A stretch of DNA of 19,208 nt, taken from assembly GCA_900544685.1 (NCBI GenBank), contig UQWA01000042.1:1-19208 (forward strand). Reading direction: 5' to 3'. The DNA is from an uncultured Lachnospiraceae bacterium. GTDB lineage: Bacteria > Bacillota > Clostridia > Lachnospirales > Lachnospiraceae. The notes below the pieces were generated by a model, which saw only the letters and a list, made by a program, of their open reading frames with translations, made no database searches and was not told the origin of the DNA. Made by a program: the position numbers and the translations under genes. Positions within the stretch are counted from its first letter, which is position 1. Each line of letters starts with the position of its first letter. Of the stretch, positions 8,769 through 16,615 are shown one piece after another.

Positions 8769-8812
8769 TATATTTTTTTAATTTTTTGTTGTGAAAACGG
8801 CTGTATTTTCTC

Positions 8813-9769
8813 TCATCTCACCTGCTCAATGATGGCATGCAGGTATTCATAGCAATTCTTTAAGCCTTCTTTTCCATCTTCATCCAGAGGAAGCTGAAGT
8901 ACACGGTCGATTCCCGCTCTTGAGATCACACATGGCATACTCATGGCTACTTCTGACAGACCATACTGTCCATCCAGTACAGTTGACACCGGCACAACTG
9001 CCTTTTCATTTCTCATAATTGCACCTACCAGACGGCAGACACTCAAGGCAATTCCGGAGCTGGTATATCCTTTCAACTCTACAATATCCAGACCACTGAC
9101 CTTTACTTCGTGAAGAAGCTGTTCCTTGTCGATCGGCTGTTCCAGTGCAAACTGGCTATGAAATTCTGAAAATGGTATTCCCACGATATTCACACAGTTC
9201 CACGGGATAAAACAGGTTCCTCCATGTTCTCCCAGCACAAAACCTGTCACATTTTTGGCATCTACCTTGCAGATATCCGCAATCATCTTATTAAATCTTG
9301 CTGTATCCAGAAGAGTTCCTGTGCCGAAAATCTTGTTTTTGGGATAATCAAAATCATGCTGCGCAATATAAGTCAGAATATCCATCGGGTTGGATACATT
9401 GATTAAAATAGCATCTCTGGTATTGGCAGTGATCTTTTCCATTGTCTCCCGCATTACCGTCACATTAGTCTGCAGAAGCACCATACGATCCCTTGAGTTA
9501 CCTGGCTGAATGCTAGGTCCAGCTGTATTGATAATAATCTGCGCATCCGCACACTCTTCAAATCCACCGACGCGGATGCTGGTATTGGAACTGTAGGCAA
9601 ATGCCGTAGTATGGCTGGCATCCATCACCACTCCAAGTGCCTTCTTCTCATTGCGGTTAATCACCACAATCTCATCTGCCAGATTCATGCGTAGAATAGA
9701 ATCCAGAATAGCGGACCCCACATGTCCGGCACCAATTAAAACAATTTTCCCATAATTCAGATGCTTCAT
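8813..9769 (-). CDS. Lactate/malate-family NAD(P)-dependent 2-hydroxyacid dehydrogenase
   Basis: A 318-residue member of the LDH/MDH superfamily, which interconverts 2-keto and L-2-hydroxy acids in the cytoplasm. The Rossmann motif GAGHVGS (13-19), the NVSNP asparagine (Asn127), the Asp155/Arg158 pair in LDTAR and catalytic His182 in GEHGG are present, so it should be active. The substrate-selecting loop reads PSIQPGNSR: the place of Gln (lactate) or Arg (malate) is taken by Ile87. After the histidine, the usual Gly-Asp is Gly-Gly. The acid at the end of the second beta strand is Asn38 followed by Arg39, which may relax NAD preference toward NADP. True lactate dehydrogenase is therefore doubtful; a branched or other 2-hydroxyacid is as likely. 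GAGGAG precedes the ATG; the gap to the upstream gene is only 22 bases, so they are co-transcribed. Confidence 0.88.
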   Translation of the reverse strand: MKHLNYGKIVLIGAGHVGSAILDSILRMNLADEIVVINRNEKKALGVVMDASHTTAFAYSSNTSIRVGGFEECADAQIIINTAGPSIQPGNSRDRMVLLQTNVTVMRETMEKITANTRDAILINVSNPMDILTYIAQHDFDYPKNKIFGTGTLLDTARFNKMIADICKVDAKNVTGFVLGEHGGTCFIPWNCVNIVGIPFSEFHSQFALEQPIDKEQLLHEVKVSGLDIVELKGYTSSGIALSVCRLVGAIMRNEKAVVPVSTVLDGQYGLSEVAMSMPCVISRAGIDRVLQLPLDEDGKEGLKNCYEYLHAIIEQVR

Positions 9770-9791
9770 CTCCTGCTCCTCTTTTCCTCTG

Positions 9792-10403
9792 CTAATGCAG
9801 ATATATTTTTCGAATAAAGATCCAGACTACTCTGACTGCTGCCAGAAATCCAACACCAAACAGTACATCATTTACCAAGCCTGATGACGACAGCAGCCGG
9901 ATACCACAAAACTTCTTAGCCGGATAAAAAAGCTGTTCACCCTTTTTATTAAAAAAGTCCAGCATCAGATGACTTAGGAAACCCACTGCAAAGTATCCCA
10001 CAGTCGATGGCAGAAACAGCCACAGACATCCGCTCAGAAGTGCCATTGCCAGGAAGGAATGCATAAAAGTACGGTGTCTGCTCCGCATGCCAAACACACA
10101 TATGGTTAAAAATGCCTGCACTGAAAGCCAGATCCGTACAATGTTCGTATGCTGTATCATCCTGCTGTAGATGCCAATGTGCCATATATGATCGATCACA
10201 CCCACAGCCACCACTGCCGACACCATCAGGGCAATCATTTTCCCGGCATCTCTGTGAGAACCTGAGCTTCCCACATCAATGTCGCTGATCACCGCCCCGA
10301 TCAGGGACGCTGCAGTTCCCAGTACCAATTCTGTCGCACTTACCGGCTGCATGATAAGAAGACCTGTTGTCACTCCTACTACTGCATGTGTCTTTCCTAA
10401 CAT
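9792..10403 (-). CDS. YdjM-like membrane metal-dependent hydrolase
   Basis: A 203-residue integral membrane protein of the YdjM family (the LexA-regulated inner-membrane protein family, annotated as metal-dependent hydrolase). Conserved elements seen are the N-terminal GKTHAVVG with His6, ISDID (Asp41, Asp43) followed by His50, a central HRTFMHS and a late HLMLDFFN, all usual for the family and likely metal ligands. Several hydrophobic stretches of membrane-helix length lie between them. AAGGAG stands five bases before the ATG. It is the first gene of a pair with the dehydrogenase; no functional link between the two is obvious. The enzymatic activity of the family is not firmly established. 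Confidence 0.85.
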   Translation of the reverse strand: MLGKTHAVVGVTTGLLIMQPVSATELVLGTAASLIGAVISDIDVGSSGSHRDAGKMIALMVSAVVAVGVIDHIWHIGIYSRMIQHTNIVRIWLSVQAFLTICVFGMRSRHRTFMHSFLAMALLSGCLWLFLPSTVGYFAVGFLSHLMLDFFNKKGEQLFYPAKKFCGIRLLSSSGLVNDVLFGVGFLAAVRVVWIFIRKIYLH

Positions 10404-10442
10404 GTATACTCCTTCTTTTTCTTTTTTTCAATAATATTTCTC

Positions 10443-10490
10443 TAAAACAACAAACGCGAATGGAGCTTTTATCTTCCATTCACGTTTGTT
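10443..10490 (-). terminator. Terminator of the galKT operon
   Basis: On the minus strand a 16-bp stem with a single G-U pair (10475-10490 with 10449-10464) and a ten-base loop is followed by GTTTTAG. It starts 13 bases after the galT stop codon. Confidence 0.75.
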
Positions 10491-10502
10491 CTCCGATTTC
10501 TT

Positions 10503-11990
10503 TTACAGTGTATTTAAAAAACGCAGGAAATCCCGACGTCCTTTTTCTGTACACTTGTAAACGCCGGCATCTTCCAGAACCTTCACAAAGACTTTTCCTA
10601 CTTCTTCTTCCAGTATACGGTCAATGTTTTCTGCGTTCAACTGCGGATAAGATGGGAGAAATTCTGCCACCCAGGAAGCATGTTTTTCAATCTTCTCATT
10701 CGTGGTAATTTCTTTGTTTTCAAGAATATATTCCTTCAGAAGTTCCATCTCTTCCTTCAGCCTTGCAGGAAGCACTGCAAGCCCCATTACTTCTATCAGA
10801 CCAATATTTTCTTTCTTAATATGATGCAGCTCTGCATGGGGATGATACACACCGAGTGGATGTTCTTTCGTAGTAATATTGTTACGCAGAACCAGATCCA
10901 GTTCGTAGAAATCTCCACGTTTTCTGGCAATCGGCGTAATAGTGTTATGTGGTTCTCCGTCTGTCTCTGCAAAAATGAAGGCGTCTTCATCTGTATATCC
11001 ACGCCATGTCTTCAGAATGTGATCTGCCAGTTCGATAATTCTGCCTGTGTCCGGTGCTGAGAGACGAATGACAGATAATGGCCATTTTACAATGCCTGTC
11101 TGCACATCTTCGAATCCCGGAATAGTAACAGTCTTTTCTACCGGTGCTTTTTCCATGGCAAAAGTATAACGTCCACCCTGGAAATGATCATGGGTCAGGA
11201 TGGATCCGCCCACGATTGGCAGATCTGCATTGGATCCCAGCATATAATGTGGAAACTGTTTTACAAAATCAAACAGCTTCACAAATGTAGCGCGTTCAAT
11301 CTTCATCGGCGTATGCTGGCTGTTAAACACGATACAATGCTCATTATAATATACATATGGAGAATACTGAAATCCCCACTTGCTGTCGTTGATGGTAATC
11401 GGAATAATCCGGTGAGTCTCTCTTGCCGGATGATCTCCTCTTCCCGCATAGCCTTCATTTTCAAAACAAAGCTGACACTTCGGATAAGTTACAGATGCAG
11501 ATTTTCTTGCAGCTGCAATTGCTTTCGGATCCTTCTCCGGCTTAGACAGGTTAATGGTAATATCCAGTTCCCCATAAGGACTGTCGATCTTCCATTTCTG
11601 GTCCTTCCGAATCCGGTAACGGCGGATATAGTCGGTATTCTGGCTGAACTGATAGAACCAGTCTGTAGCTTCTTCCGGATTCTCATCATATTTCCGGCGG
11701 AATGTCTCCTGAACCTGTGCAGGTCTCGGAGTCAGACAATTCATCAGTTTCGTATCAAACAGATCTCGGTATGCCACACTGTCTGTGATCAGTTCTCGCT
11801 TCACGGCTTCATCCAGCAGATCTTTTAAGATATCTTCCAGAGGTCTTTCCTCTACTTCTCCCGGCTCTTCATAAGAGTCTTCCTGAAAACAGTCCAGCAG
11901 CAAATTCACTGCATAAGTCTGCTCACATTCCGGAAGCAGTCCGGTTCTCTTTCCATATTCTGTAAGCTCTTTTATGTATTTGCTCAGCAC
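10503..11990 (-). CDS. galT: Class II galactose-1-phosphate uridylyltransferase
   Basis: This enzyme transfers UMP from UDP-glucose to galactose-1-phosphate, giving UDP-galactose and glucose-1-phosphate (Leloir pathway, cytoplasm). It is the Firmicutes class II form: 495 residues rather than about 350, with an N-terminal helical region (LSKYIKELTEYGKRTGLL). Recognisable family segments are GSILTHDHFQGG with His267 and His269, and HPHAELHH later on. The start codon is GTG, eight bases after AGGAGG, and the gene begins 14 bases after the galK stop, so it is the second gene of a galKT operon. No galE lies in the window. The product is well supported by length, motifs and neighbour. Confidence 0.95.
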   Translation of the reverse strand: MLSKYIKELTEYGKRTGLLPECEQTYAVNLLLDCFQEDSYEEPGEVEERPLEDILKDLLDEAVKRELITDSVAYRDLFDTKLMNCLTPRPAQVQETFRRKYDENPEEATDWFYQFSQNTDYIRRYRIRKDQKWKIDSPYGELDITINLSKPEKDPKAIAAARKSASVTYPKCQLCFENEGYAGRGDHPARETHRIIPITINDSKWGFQYSPYVYYNEHCIVFNSQHTPMKIERATFVKLFDFVKQFPHYMLGSNADLPIVGGSILTHDHFQGGRYTFAMEKAPVEKTVTIPGFEDVQTGIVKWPLSVIRLSAPDTGRIIELADHILKTWRGYTDEDAFIFAETDGEPHNTITPIARKRGDFYELDLVLRNNITTKEHPLGVYHPHAELHHIKKENIGLIEVMGLAVLPARLKEEMELLKEYILENKEITTNEKIEKHASWVAEFLPSYPQLNAENIDRILEEEVGKVFVKVLEDAGVYKCTEKGRRDFLRFLNTL

Positions 11991-12004
11991 GATGTCTTCC
12001 TCCT

Positions 12005-13174
12005 TTATGCCAGCACGTGAGCGCCGTCCCCGATATCTACAATGTAAAACTCTGCATCAATACCAGTCTTTTTCTTGTATTCTTCTCCGACTTTTTTCTG
12101 GAATTCTTCAACCGCTTCTTCTTTTACAATACTGACCGTACAGCCGCCAAAACCGCCTCCGGTAATTCTGGATCCCAGTACACCCGGAATCTTCCACGCT
12201 TCTTCTACCAGAATATCAATTTCTTCGCAGGAGACTTCATAATCATCTCTTAAGGATATGTGGGAGGCATTCATAAGCTGTCCGAATTCCTCGATCTTTC
12301 CTTCTTTTAATGCTTTTACCGCACGAATAGTACGCTGATTCTCATATACTGCATGTTTCGCACGTTTTCTGCAGATATCACTGGTGATCGATGACTGTGC
12401 TTTTTCAAACTGCTCTTCGTCCAGTTCTCCCAGGCTGCCGATCTCACATACCTTCTGCAGTTCCTTTAATGCTGTTTCACATTCATTTCTGCGGTCATTG
12501 TAGGCAGAACCCACCAGACTGTGTTTTACCTTGCTGTTCGTAATCACAATTCTGGCTGCATCCAGCTTCACCGGTGCATATTCATAATTCAGAGTATTGG
12601 TATCCAGAAAAATTGCGCAGTCTTTCTTACCCATGGCACTGGCAAACTGATCCATGATACCGCAGTTGCAGCCATTGAAATTATTCTCGCTGTACTGACC
12701 GTTCAGGGCAATCTGTGTCATAGTCAGGTCATCCAGTCCGTATAATTCCTTCAGAATCAATCCGGTCAGAACTTCCAGTGATGCGGATGATGACAGTCCT
12801 GATCCATTCGGAATATCTCCGTAGATCAACATATCAAATCCCTGTGAGAAGCTGTATCCCTTCTTCTCCAGAGCCCATACAACTCCCTTCGGATAGTTGG
12901 TCCAGCCTGCTGCATCTGACGGTACCAGATCCTCCAGGCTAGTCTCTACTACGCCTTTTCCCTTAAAGTTTTCTGAATAGAAACGGATCTGACGGTCTTC
13001 TCTTTTTCTTGCAATTCCGTATGTTCCAATAGTCAGTGCACATGGAAATACATGACCGCCGTTATAGTCAGTGTGTTCTCCAATCAGGTTCACACGTCCC
13101 GGTGCAAAACAGCTTATGATTTCTCCGCCTGCTCCGTACAGTTCCTCAAAATGCTTTCTTAATTCCTGTTCCAT
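12005..13174 (-). CDS. galK: Galactokinase
   Basis: GHMP-family kinase that phosphorylates galactose at C1 with ATP, first step of the Leloir pathway. At 389 residues it has the standard length. The galactokinase signature GRVNLIGEHTDYN (26-38), the ATP-binding GHMP motif PNGSGLSSSAS (122-132), the catalytic aspartate in CGIMDQFA (Asp175) and the third motif TGGGFGGC (338-345) are all intact. GGAGG lies eight bases before the ATG. It is the first gene of the galKT operon, with a promoter candidate just upstream. Confidence 0.97.
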   Translation of the reverse strand: MEQELRKHFEELYGAGGEIISCFAPGRVNLIGEHTDYNGGHVFPCALTIGTYGIARKREDRQIRFYSENFKGKGVVETSLEDLVPSDAAGWTNYPKGVVWALEKKGYSFSQGFDMLIYGDIPNGSGLSSSASLEVLTGLILKELYGLDDLTMTQIALNGQYSENNFNGCNCGIMDQFASAMGKKDCAIFLDTNTLNYEYAPVKLDAARIVITNSKVKHSLVGSAYNDRRNECETALKELQKVCEIGSLGELDEEQFEKAQSSITSDICRKRAKHAVYENQRTIRAVKALKEGKIEEFGQLMNASHISLRDDYEVSCEEIDILVEEAWKIPGVLGSRITGGGFGGCTVSIVKEEAVEEFQKKVGEEYKKKTGIDAEFYIVDIGDGAHVLA

Positions 13175-13206
13175 CTGTTCTACCTCCCAATGAATATTAC
13201 CTGTAC

Positions 13207-13235
13207 AAAATAAAGTCTGTGGATTCTGTGGCCAA
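13207..13235 (-). promoter_or_regulatory. Candidate galKT promoter
   Basis: On the minus strand TTGGCC (13230-13235) and TATTTT (13207-13212) are spaced by 17 bases, about 35 bases before the galK start codon. Both hexamers are imperfect, so the promoter may depend on an activator or be weak. No clear GalR-type palindrome or catabolite element was recognised around it. Confidence 0.4.
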
Positions 13236-13247
13236 GTTTACATCCAT

Positions 13248-13286
13248 TTCCCGCATAAGACTTTTTTCATCTGTCTGATGCGGGAA
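13248..13286. terminator. Hairpin between the kinase locus and galKT
   Basis: TTCCCGCATAAGAC (13248-13261) and GTCTGATGCGGGAA (13273-13286) form a 14-bp stem with one mismatch. In the transcript of the upstream minus-strand kinase genes it lacks a good U run; on the plus strand it is followed by TCTTTATTAT. It lies where the kinase operon should end, about 115 bases after its last ORF, and is probably a terminator or 3'-end stabilising hairpin. Confidence 0.4.
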
Positions 13287-13398
13287 TCTTTATTATCATT
13301 TAACCATACTCCTGTATATTTGTACATAAACAGAATTGCAAAAAATATGGATAAAATGAGATTTTTTGATATTTCAACTTTCCAGGTTTTTCTCAGTT

Positions 13399-13584
13399 TT
13401 ATTCGTACAGATTGTTCTGTAATGTGAAAAGCAAGTCCTCTATAACTATCGGTTTGGATAAGAATCCATCCATACCACATTCCAGAGCTTTCTTTCTATC
13501 CTCATCAAAAGCATTGGCAGTCATGGCAACTGTCACCATTGCCAAAAGTACAAAAAGTATCTTATTCCATTTTTTCTTTTTCAT
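13399..13584 (-). pseudogene. Chimeric ORF: signal peptide fused to the tail of a receiver domain
   Basis: A 61-codon ORF starts at an ATG eight bases after GGGAG, 27 bases downstream of the hybrid kinase stop. Its first 19 residues (MKKKKWNKILFVLLAMVTV) are a typical signal peptide, as on a solute-binding protein. The remaining 42 are unmistakably the end of a response-regulator receiver: AMTANAFDEDRKKA with the conserved Thr, then SKPI with the conserved Lys, then the last helix. The receiver core with its phosphorylated Asp is missing. The missing head appears to be the fragment at 16691-16918. It is a rearrangement remnant; whether it is translated is unknown. Confidence 0.7.
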
Positions 13585-13610
13585 TATGGATTCTCCCTCT
13601 GAAATTAATT

Positions 13611-15773
13611 TCACTTATCTGCCAATTCATGAATTATCTTTACCAGTAACTTCGTATCAACAGGCTTTGCAATATGTTCATTCATTCCTGCTTCTTTTGC
13701 TCTTATTCTGTCCTCCGTGAACGCATTTGCTGTCATTGCAATAATCGGTATGACCTTTGCATCCTCTCTGCCCAGAGAACGGATCTTCTTTGTGGCGTCA
13801 TAGCCATTCATGACCGGCATCATGATATCCATAAGAATGACATCAAATTCACCAGGTTCACTTTTTCCGAACAGCTCAACAGCTTCCTGACCATTCCATG
13901 CTTTGGTCACCTCAGCGCCTTCATTCTGAAGCACAAATTCTGCAATTTCCATGTTCAGTTCATTGTCTTCTGCCAGAAGAATATGAAGCCCCTTTATAGA
14001 TTTTTCTGATATATCCTTCTGTTCTTCACGTTTGTCCGCATCCGGATCTATTTTGAACGGAACCCTGATCACAAATGTAGTTCCCATACCTTCTTTACTT
14101 TCAAAGGTAATCGTTCCACCCATTTTCTCGACCAGATTCTTTGCAATCGCCATTCCCAGACCTGTTCCTGCAAATTTTGTGCGGCTTCCTGTGTGTTCCT
14201 GTGCAAATGGTTCAAATACACATTTCTGGAACTCCTCAGTCATTCCGATTCCGGTATCCCGGCAGACAAATTCCATTGTGGTCATTTCCGGCTGTTCGGA
14301 TGGAATTTCCATGCAGCTTATATAGATCTGTCCGTTTTCTCTGTTATATTTCACTGCATTCGACAGGACATTCATCATCACCCGTTTCACATATCCCGGA
14401 CTTCCAATAAAATTCCGGTGTGTGATTTCTTTTTTCTCCCACACAATCTGGATATTCTGTTCTGCAGTCATCTGTTCGATCACAACAAATACTTCCCTGG
14501 AAATACTGCTCAGATTAAATGGGAGCTCTTCCAGAACGATTTCACCTGACTCAAGCTTACTCATGTCCAGGACATCATTTACCAGTTCCAGCAACAGATT
14601 GGATGCCTCTTTCACCTTTGTTCTGTATTCCGTCTGTTTCTCCATATCATCTGCATAATGGTCTGCCATATTGACCATGCCGCAGATTCCATTGATCGGA
14701 GTCCGTATATCATGGCTCATTCGCTGAAGGAACTCAGTTTTTGCTACATTGGCGGCTTCTGCCTTTTTTGCAGCTATCAGAAGTTCTGCCTTATATTTTT
14801 CATCTTTTTCCTGTTCCATTTTCTGATGCGCCAGATTCGTTCTGTATGCCCAGAACCAGAATATACTGAATATCAGGAAATAAAGAAAAATAACGCTTAT
14901 CATACTTAATGGAAGGTTATGGAACACCGCTGTATCCGGAAGATACGCATAGATATAATAATCACGCTGCTTCAGCATAATTCCATAACATCCGGTTCCT
15001 TCATTCTTCAAATGGTAAATGTGCTGACTGTCTGTATGTTTTTTCATTGCCTGAACAACTTCGTTGTCGGCTGTATTCTGCCCTAACAGGCTCTGATCAT
15101 TGCTGGCAACCACGATCCCATCGTCTGCAACAATAATCGTTCCATCTTTCTGGACACTATAGCCATTTAAAAGCCCCTGTATCGTCAGGGTATAGTTTCT
15201 GGCAAATTCAGGAGAAGTGTAAAAGTAGATTGCTACAATACCTGGTGCATCTTTTCTGGCACAGGCTGCAATGTCGATATGTGATCCATCTTCCCTGTCA
15301 AATCGTTCCGAATAAGTTCTTTCTTCATATCCGGCAAAATCCATGATAATATCTTTTTGCAGATACTCTGTAATCTCATTTGCCAGAAATTCATCCGTAC
15401 TGTATTCACAATCCATCTTTCCTTCTATATCCAGTACAATGATGCCATCCACCCAGAGAGTCTGCAGGTTTTCTTTCAGAAAATCCTCGCTTAGCTGCCC
15501 GCCGTTTTCTGTTTCCATGTTAATATTTGTACTCATCTGTCTGGCACTTTCAATAGCGCGGAGAAGACTTTTGGATTCCGAAGATTCATTATAATGGGTG
15601 CAGGTGGAACACTGCACTTTGACATAATTTACAATCTCTACCATTCTTTTCTCTGCTTCCTCTTTCTCCGCATGAAAGAAATAAAACAGAGAAACTACTG
15701 CCACACAGATTCCGATCAGACCACCGATCAGCTGGATTCGTTTTTCTTTTTTCTTTCTCTTAATATCCAAGAT
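13611..15773 (-). CDS. Membrane hybrid sensor histidine kinase with C-terminal receiver
   Basis: About 720 residues. TM1 is near residues 14-34, an extracellular sensory region of about 250 residues follows (possibly Cache-like, not proven), TM2 is near 288-310, then a short coiled coil. The kinase core has the H-box MSHDIRTPING with phosphorylated His354, the N-box NVLSNAVKYN, G1 DTGIGM and G2 GTGLGMAIAKN. The C-terminal receiver has LAEDNELN, phospho-acceptor Asp649 in LMDIMMP, MTANAF and AKPVD. No output domain follows, so a phosphotransfer partner elsewhere is implied. I chose the ATG at 15773, where the protein begins MILDIKRKKK; the longer frame to 15818 opens with TTG and has no ribosome site. 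This start overlaps the solute-binding gene by 14 bases, indicating coupled translation and a joint sensory role. Confidence 0.92.
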   Translation of the reverse strand: MLDIKRKKKEKRIQLIGGLIGICVAVVSLFYFFHAEKEEAEKRMVEIVNYVKVQCSTCTHYNESSESKSLLRAIESARQMSTNINMETENGGQLSEDFLKENLQTLWVDGIIVLDIEGKMDCEYSTDEFLANEITEYLQKDIIMDFAGYEERTYSERFDREDGSHIDIAACARKDAPGIVAIYFYTSPEFARNYTLTIQGLLNGYSVQKDGTIIVADDGIVVASNDQSLLGQNTADNEVVQAMKKHTDSQHIYHLKNEGTGCYGIMLKQRDYYIYAYLPDTAVFHNLPLSMISVIFLYFLIFSIFWFWAYRTNLAHQKMEQEKDEKYKAELLIAAKKAEAANVAKTEFLQRMSHDIRTPINGICGMVNMADHYADDMEKQTEYRTKVKEASNLLLELVNDVLDMSKLESGEIVLEELPFNLSSISREVFVVIEQMTAEQNIQIVWEKKEITHRNFIGSPGYVKRVMMNVLSNAVKYNRENGQIYISCMEIPSEQPEMTTMEFVCRDTGIGMTEEFQKCVFEPFAQEHTGSRTKFAGTGLGMAIAKNLVEKMGGTITFESKEGMGTTFVIRVPFKIDPDADKREEQKDISEKSIKGLHILLAEDNELNMEIAEFVLQNEGAEVTKAWNGQEAVELFGKSEPGEFDVILMDIMMPVMNGYDATKKIRSLGREDAKVIPIIAMTANAFTEDRIRAKEAGMNEHIAKPVDTKLLVKIIHELADK

Positions 15774-16614
15774 CATCCACCTCCAGATACTTCTGGGGAT
15801 CATCCAGATATTTTCCAATAATTTTCAGGGATGTGCCATCCTGACGCATTTCTTCCAGAGTCTGGCTCATCTGCTCACTGATTCCTCTGTCATCATCTTT
15901 TGCAAAAGCGACACCTATTCCGGTGATCATCAAAGGTTCTTCCAGGATACGGAAGCTTGCATCATAATCCTTCATATACTGAACAATCGATTCCTCATGT
16001 GCGGCGACTGCATCTACATATCCTTTTCCCAGAAATGTATAGATCAGCTCCCTGTGTCCCAGGCTGATCAGATTGCCCAGCTTTGGGATTCTCTCATCCG
16101 TCCGGTTCAGAAAGATGCCTTCCGGTTTGGTTGTGGACTGAACAGCCAGGTTCTTTCCCTCCAGGTCACTCAGTTTATAAATATCACTATTCTCATTTAC
16201 AGCGACCACCTGACGGCTTGCTATATATGGTCCCGCCCAGCGGTAATCGTCAAGGCGTCCTTCCATAGAAAAGCAGCCCATGATACAGTCAATCTCTCCG
16301 CTCTCCACCAGTTCTTTTTTCTTCTCCCAGTTGATCTGGACAACCTCCACCTGATATCCCATTCTTTTGAAAGCTTCTGTAGCCAGTTCTACATCGATTC
16401 CCGTCGGTACACCATCCTCATTCAAATAATTGTATGGTGGATAGTTGTCGCTGCCGAGGGTAATAACAGGCTTTTCTGTTTCTTCTTTCGTGTTATCTGT
16501 GTTTTTACACCCTGCCAGGGTGACTGCTAAAATTCCTGCAAGCAGAATGCCTGCAATCACTCTTTTTCCTTTCATTTTCCTTTTATTCCTAATTATCCTT
16601 TTCAATTCTTTCAT
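15760..16614 (-). CDS. Extracytoplasmic solute-binding lipoprotein (SBP_bac_3 type), probable kinase sensor partner
   Basis: 284 residues from the first ATG. A basic N-terminus, a hydrophobic stretch and the lipobox LAGC (Cys36) show an exported, lipid-anchored protein. The rest resembles family 3 amino-acid-type binding proteins: ITLGSDNYPPYNYLNEDG, GIDVELATEAFKRMG, then a Gly-Glu-Ile-Asp-Cys-Ile segment, and SDLEGKNLAVQSTT. An internal ATG at 16575 gives a more usual 23-residue signal peptide and may be the true start; neither has a good ribosome site. The ATG at 16614 follows the stop of the preceding fragment by one base (TGATATG), suggesting coupling. No permease or ATPase gene is adjacent and the kinase gene overlaps its end, so sensing rather than transport is likely. 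The ligand is unknown. Confidence 0.88.
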   Translation of the reverse strand: MKELKRIIRNKRKMKGKRVIAGILLAGILAVTLAGCKNTDNTKEETEKPVITLGSDNYPPYNYLNEDGVPTGIDVELATEAFKRMGYQVEVVQINWEKKKELVESGEIDCIMGCFSMEGRLDDYRWAGPYIASRQVVAVNENSDIYKLSDLEGKNLAVQSTTKPEGIFLNRTDERIPKLGNLISLGHRELIYTFLGKGYVDAVAAHEESIVQYMKDYDASFRILEEPLMITGIGVAFAKDDDRGISEQMSQTLEEMRQDGTSLKIIGKYLDDPQKYLEVDDLGY

Positions 16615-16615
16615 A

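Noticed and set aside
8657..8812. Search for a MarR-type regulator gene beside the exporter pair
   Set aside because: Such a gene often precedes these exporters, but only the promoter and repeats lie here; no ORF of suitable size exists.
13238..13480. Minus-strand 80-codon ORF overlapping the chimeric receiver tail
   Set aside because: Its first part is a shifted reading of the receiver tail and the rest runs into the intergenic hairpin; no ribosome site or domain.
15997..16530. Plus-strand open frame of 177 codons
   Set aside because: It is antisense to the solute-binding lipoprotein gene and encodes no family motif.
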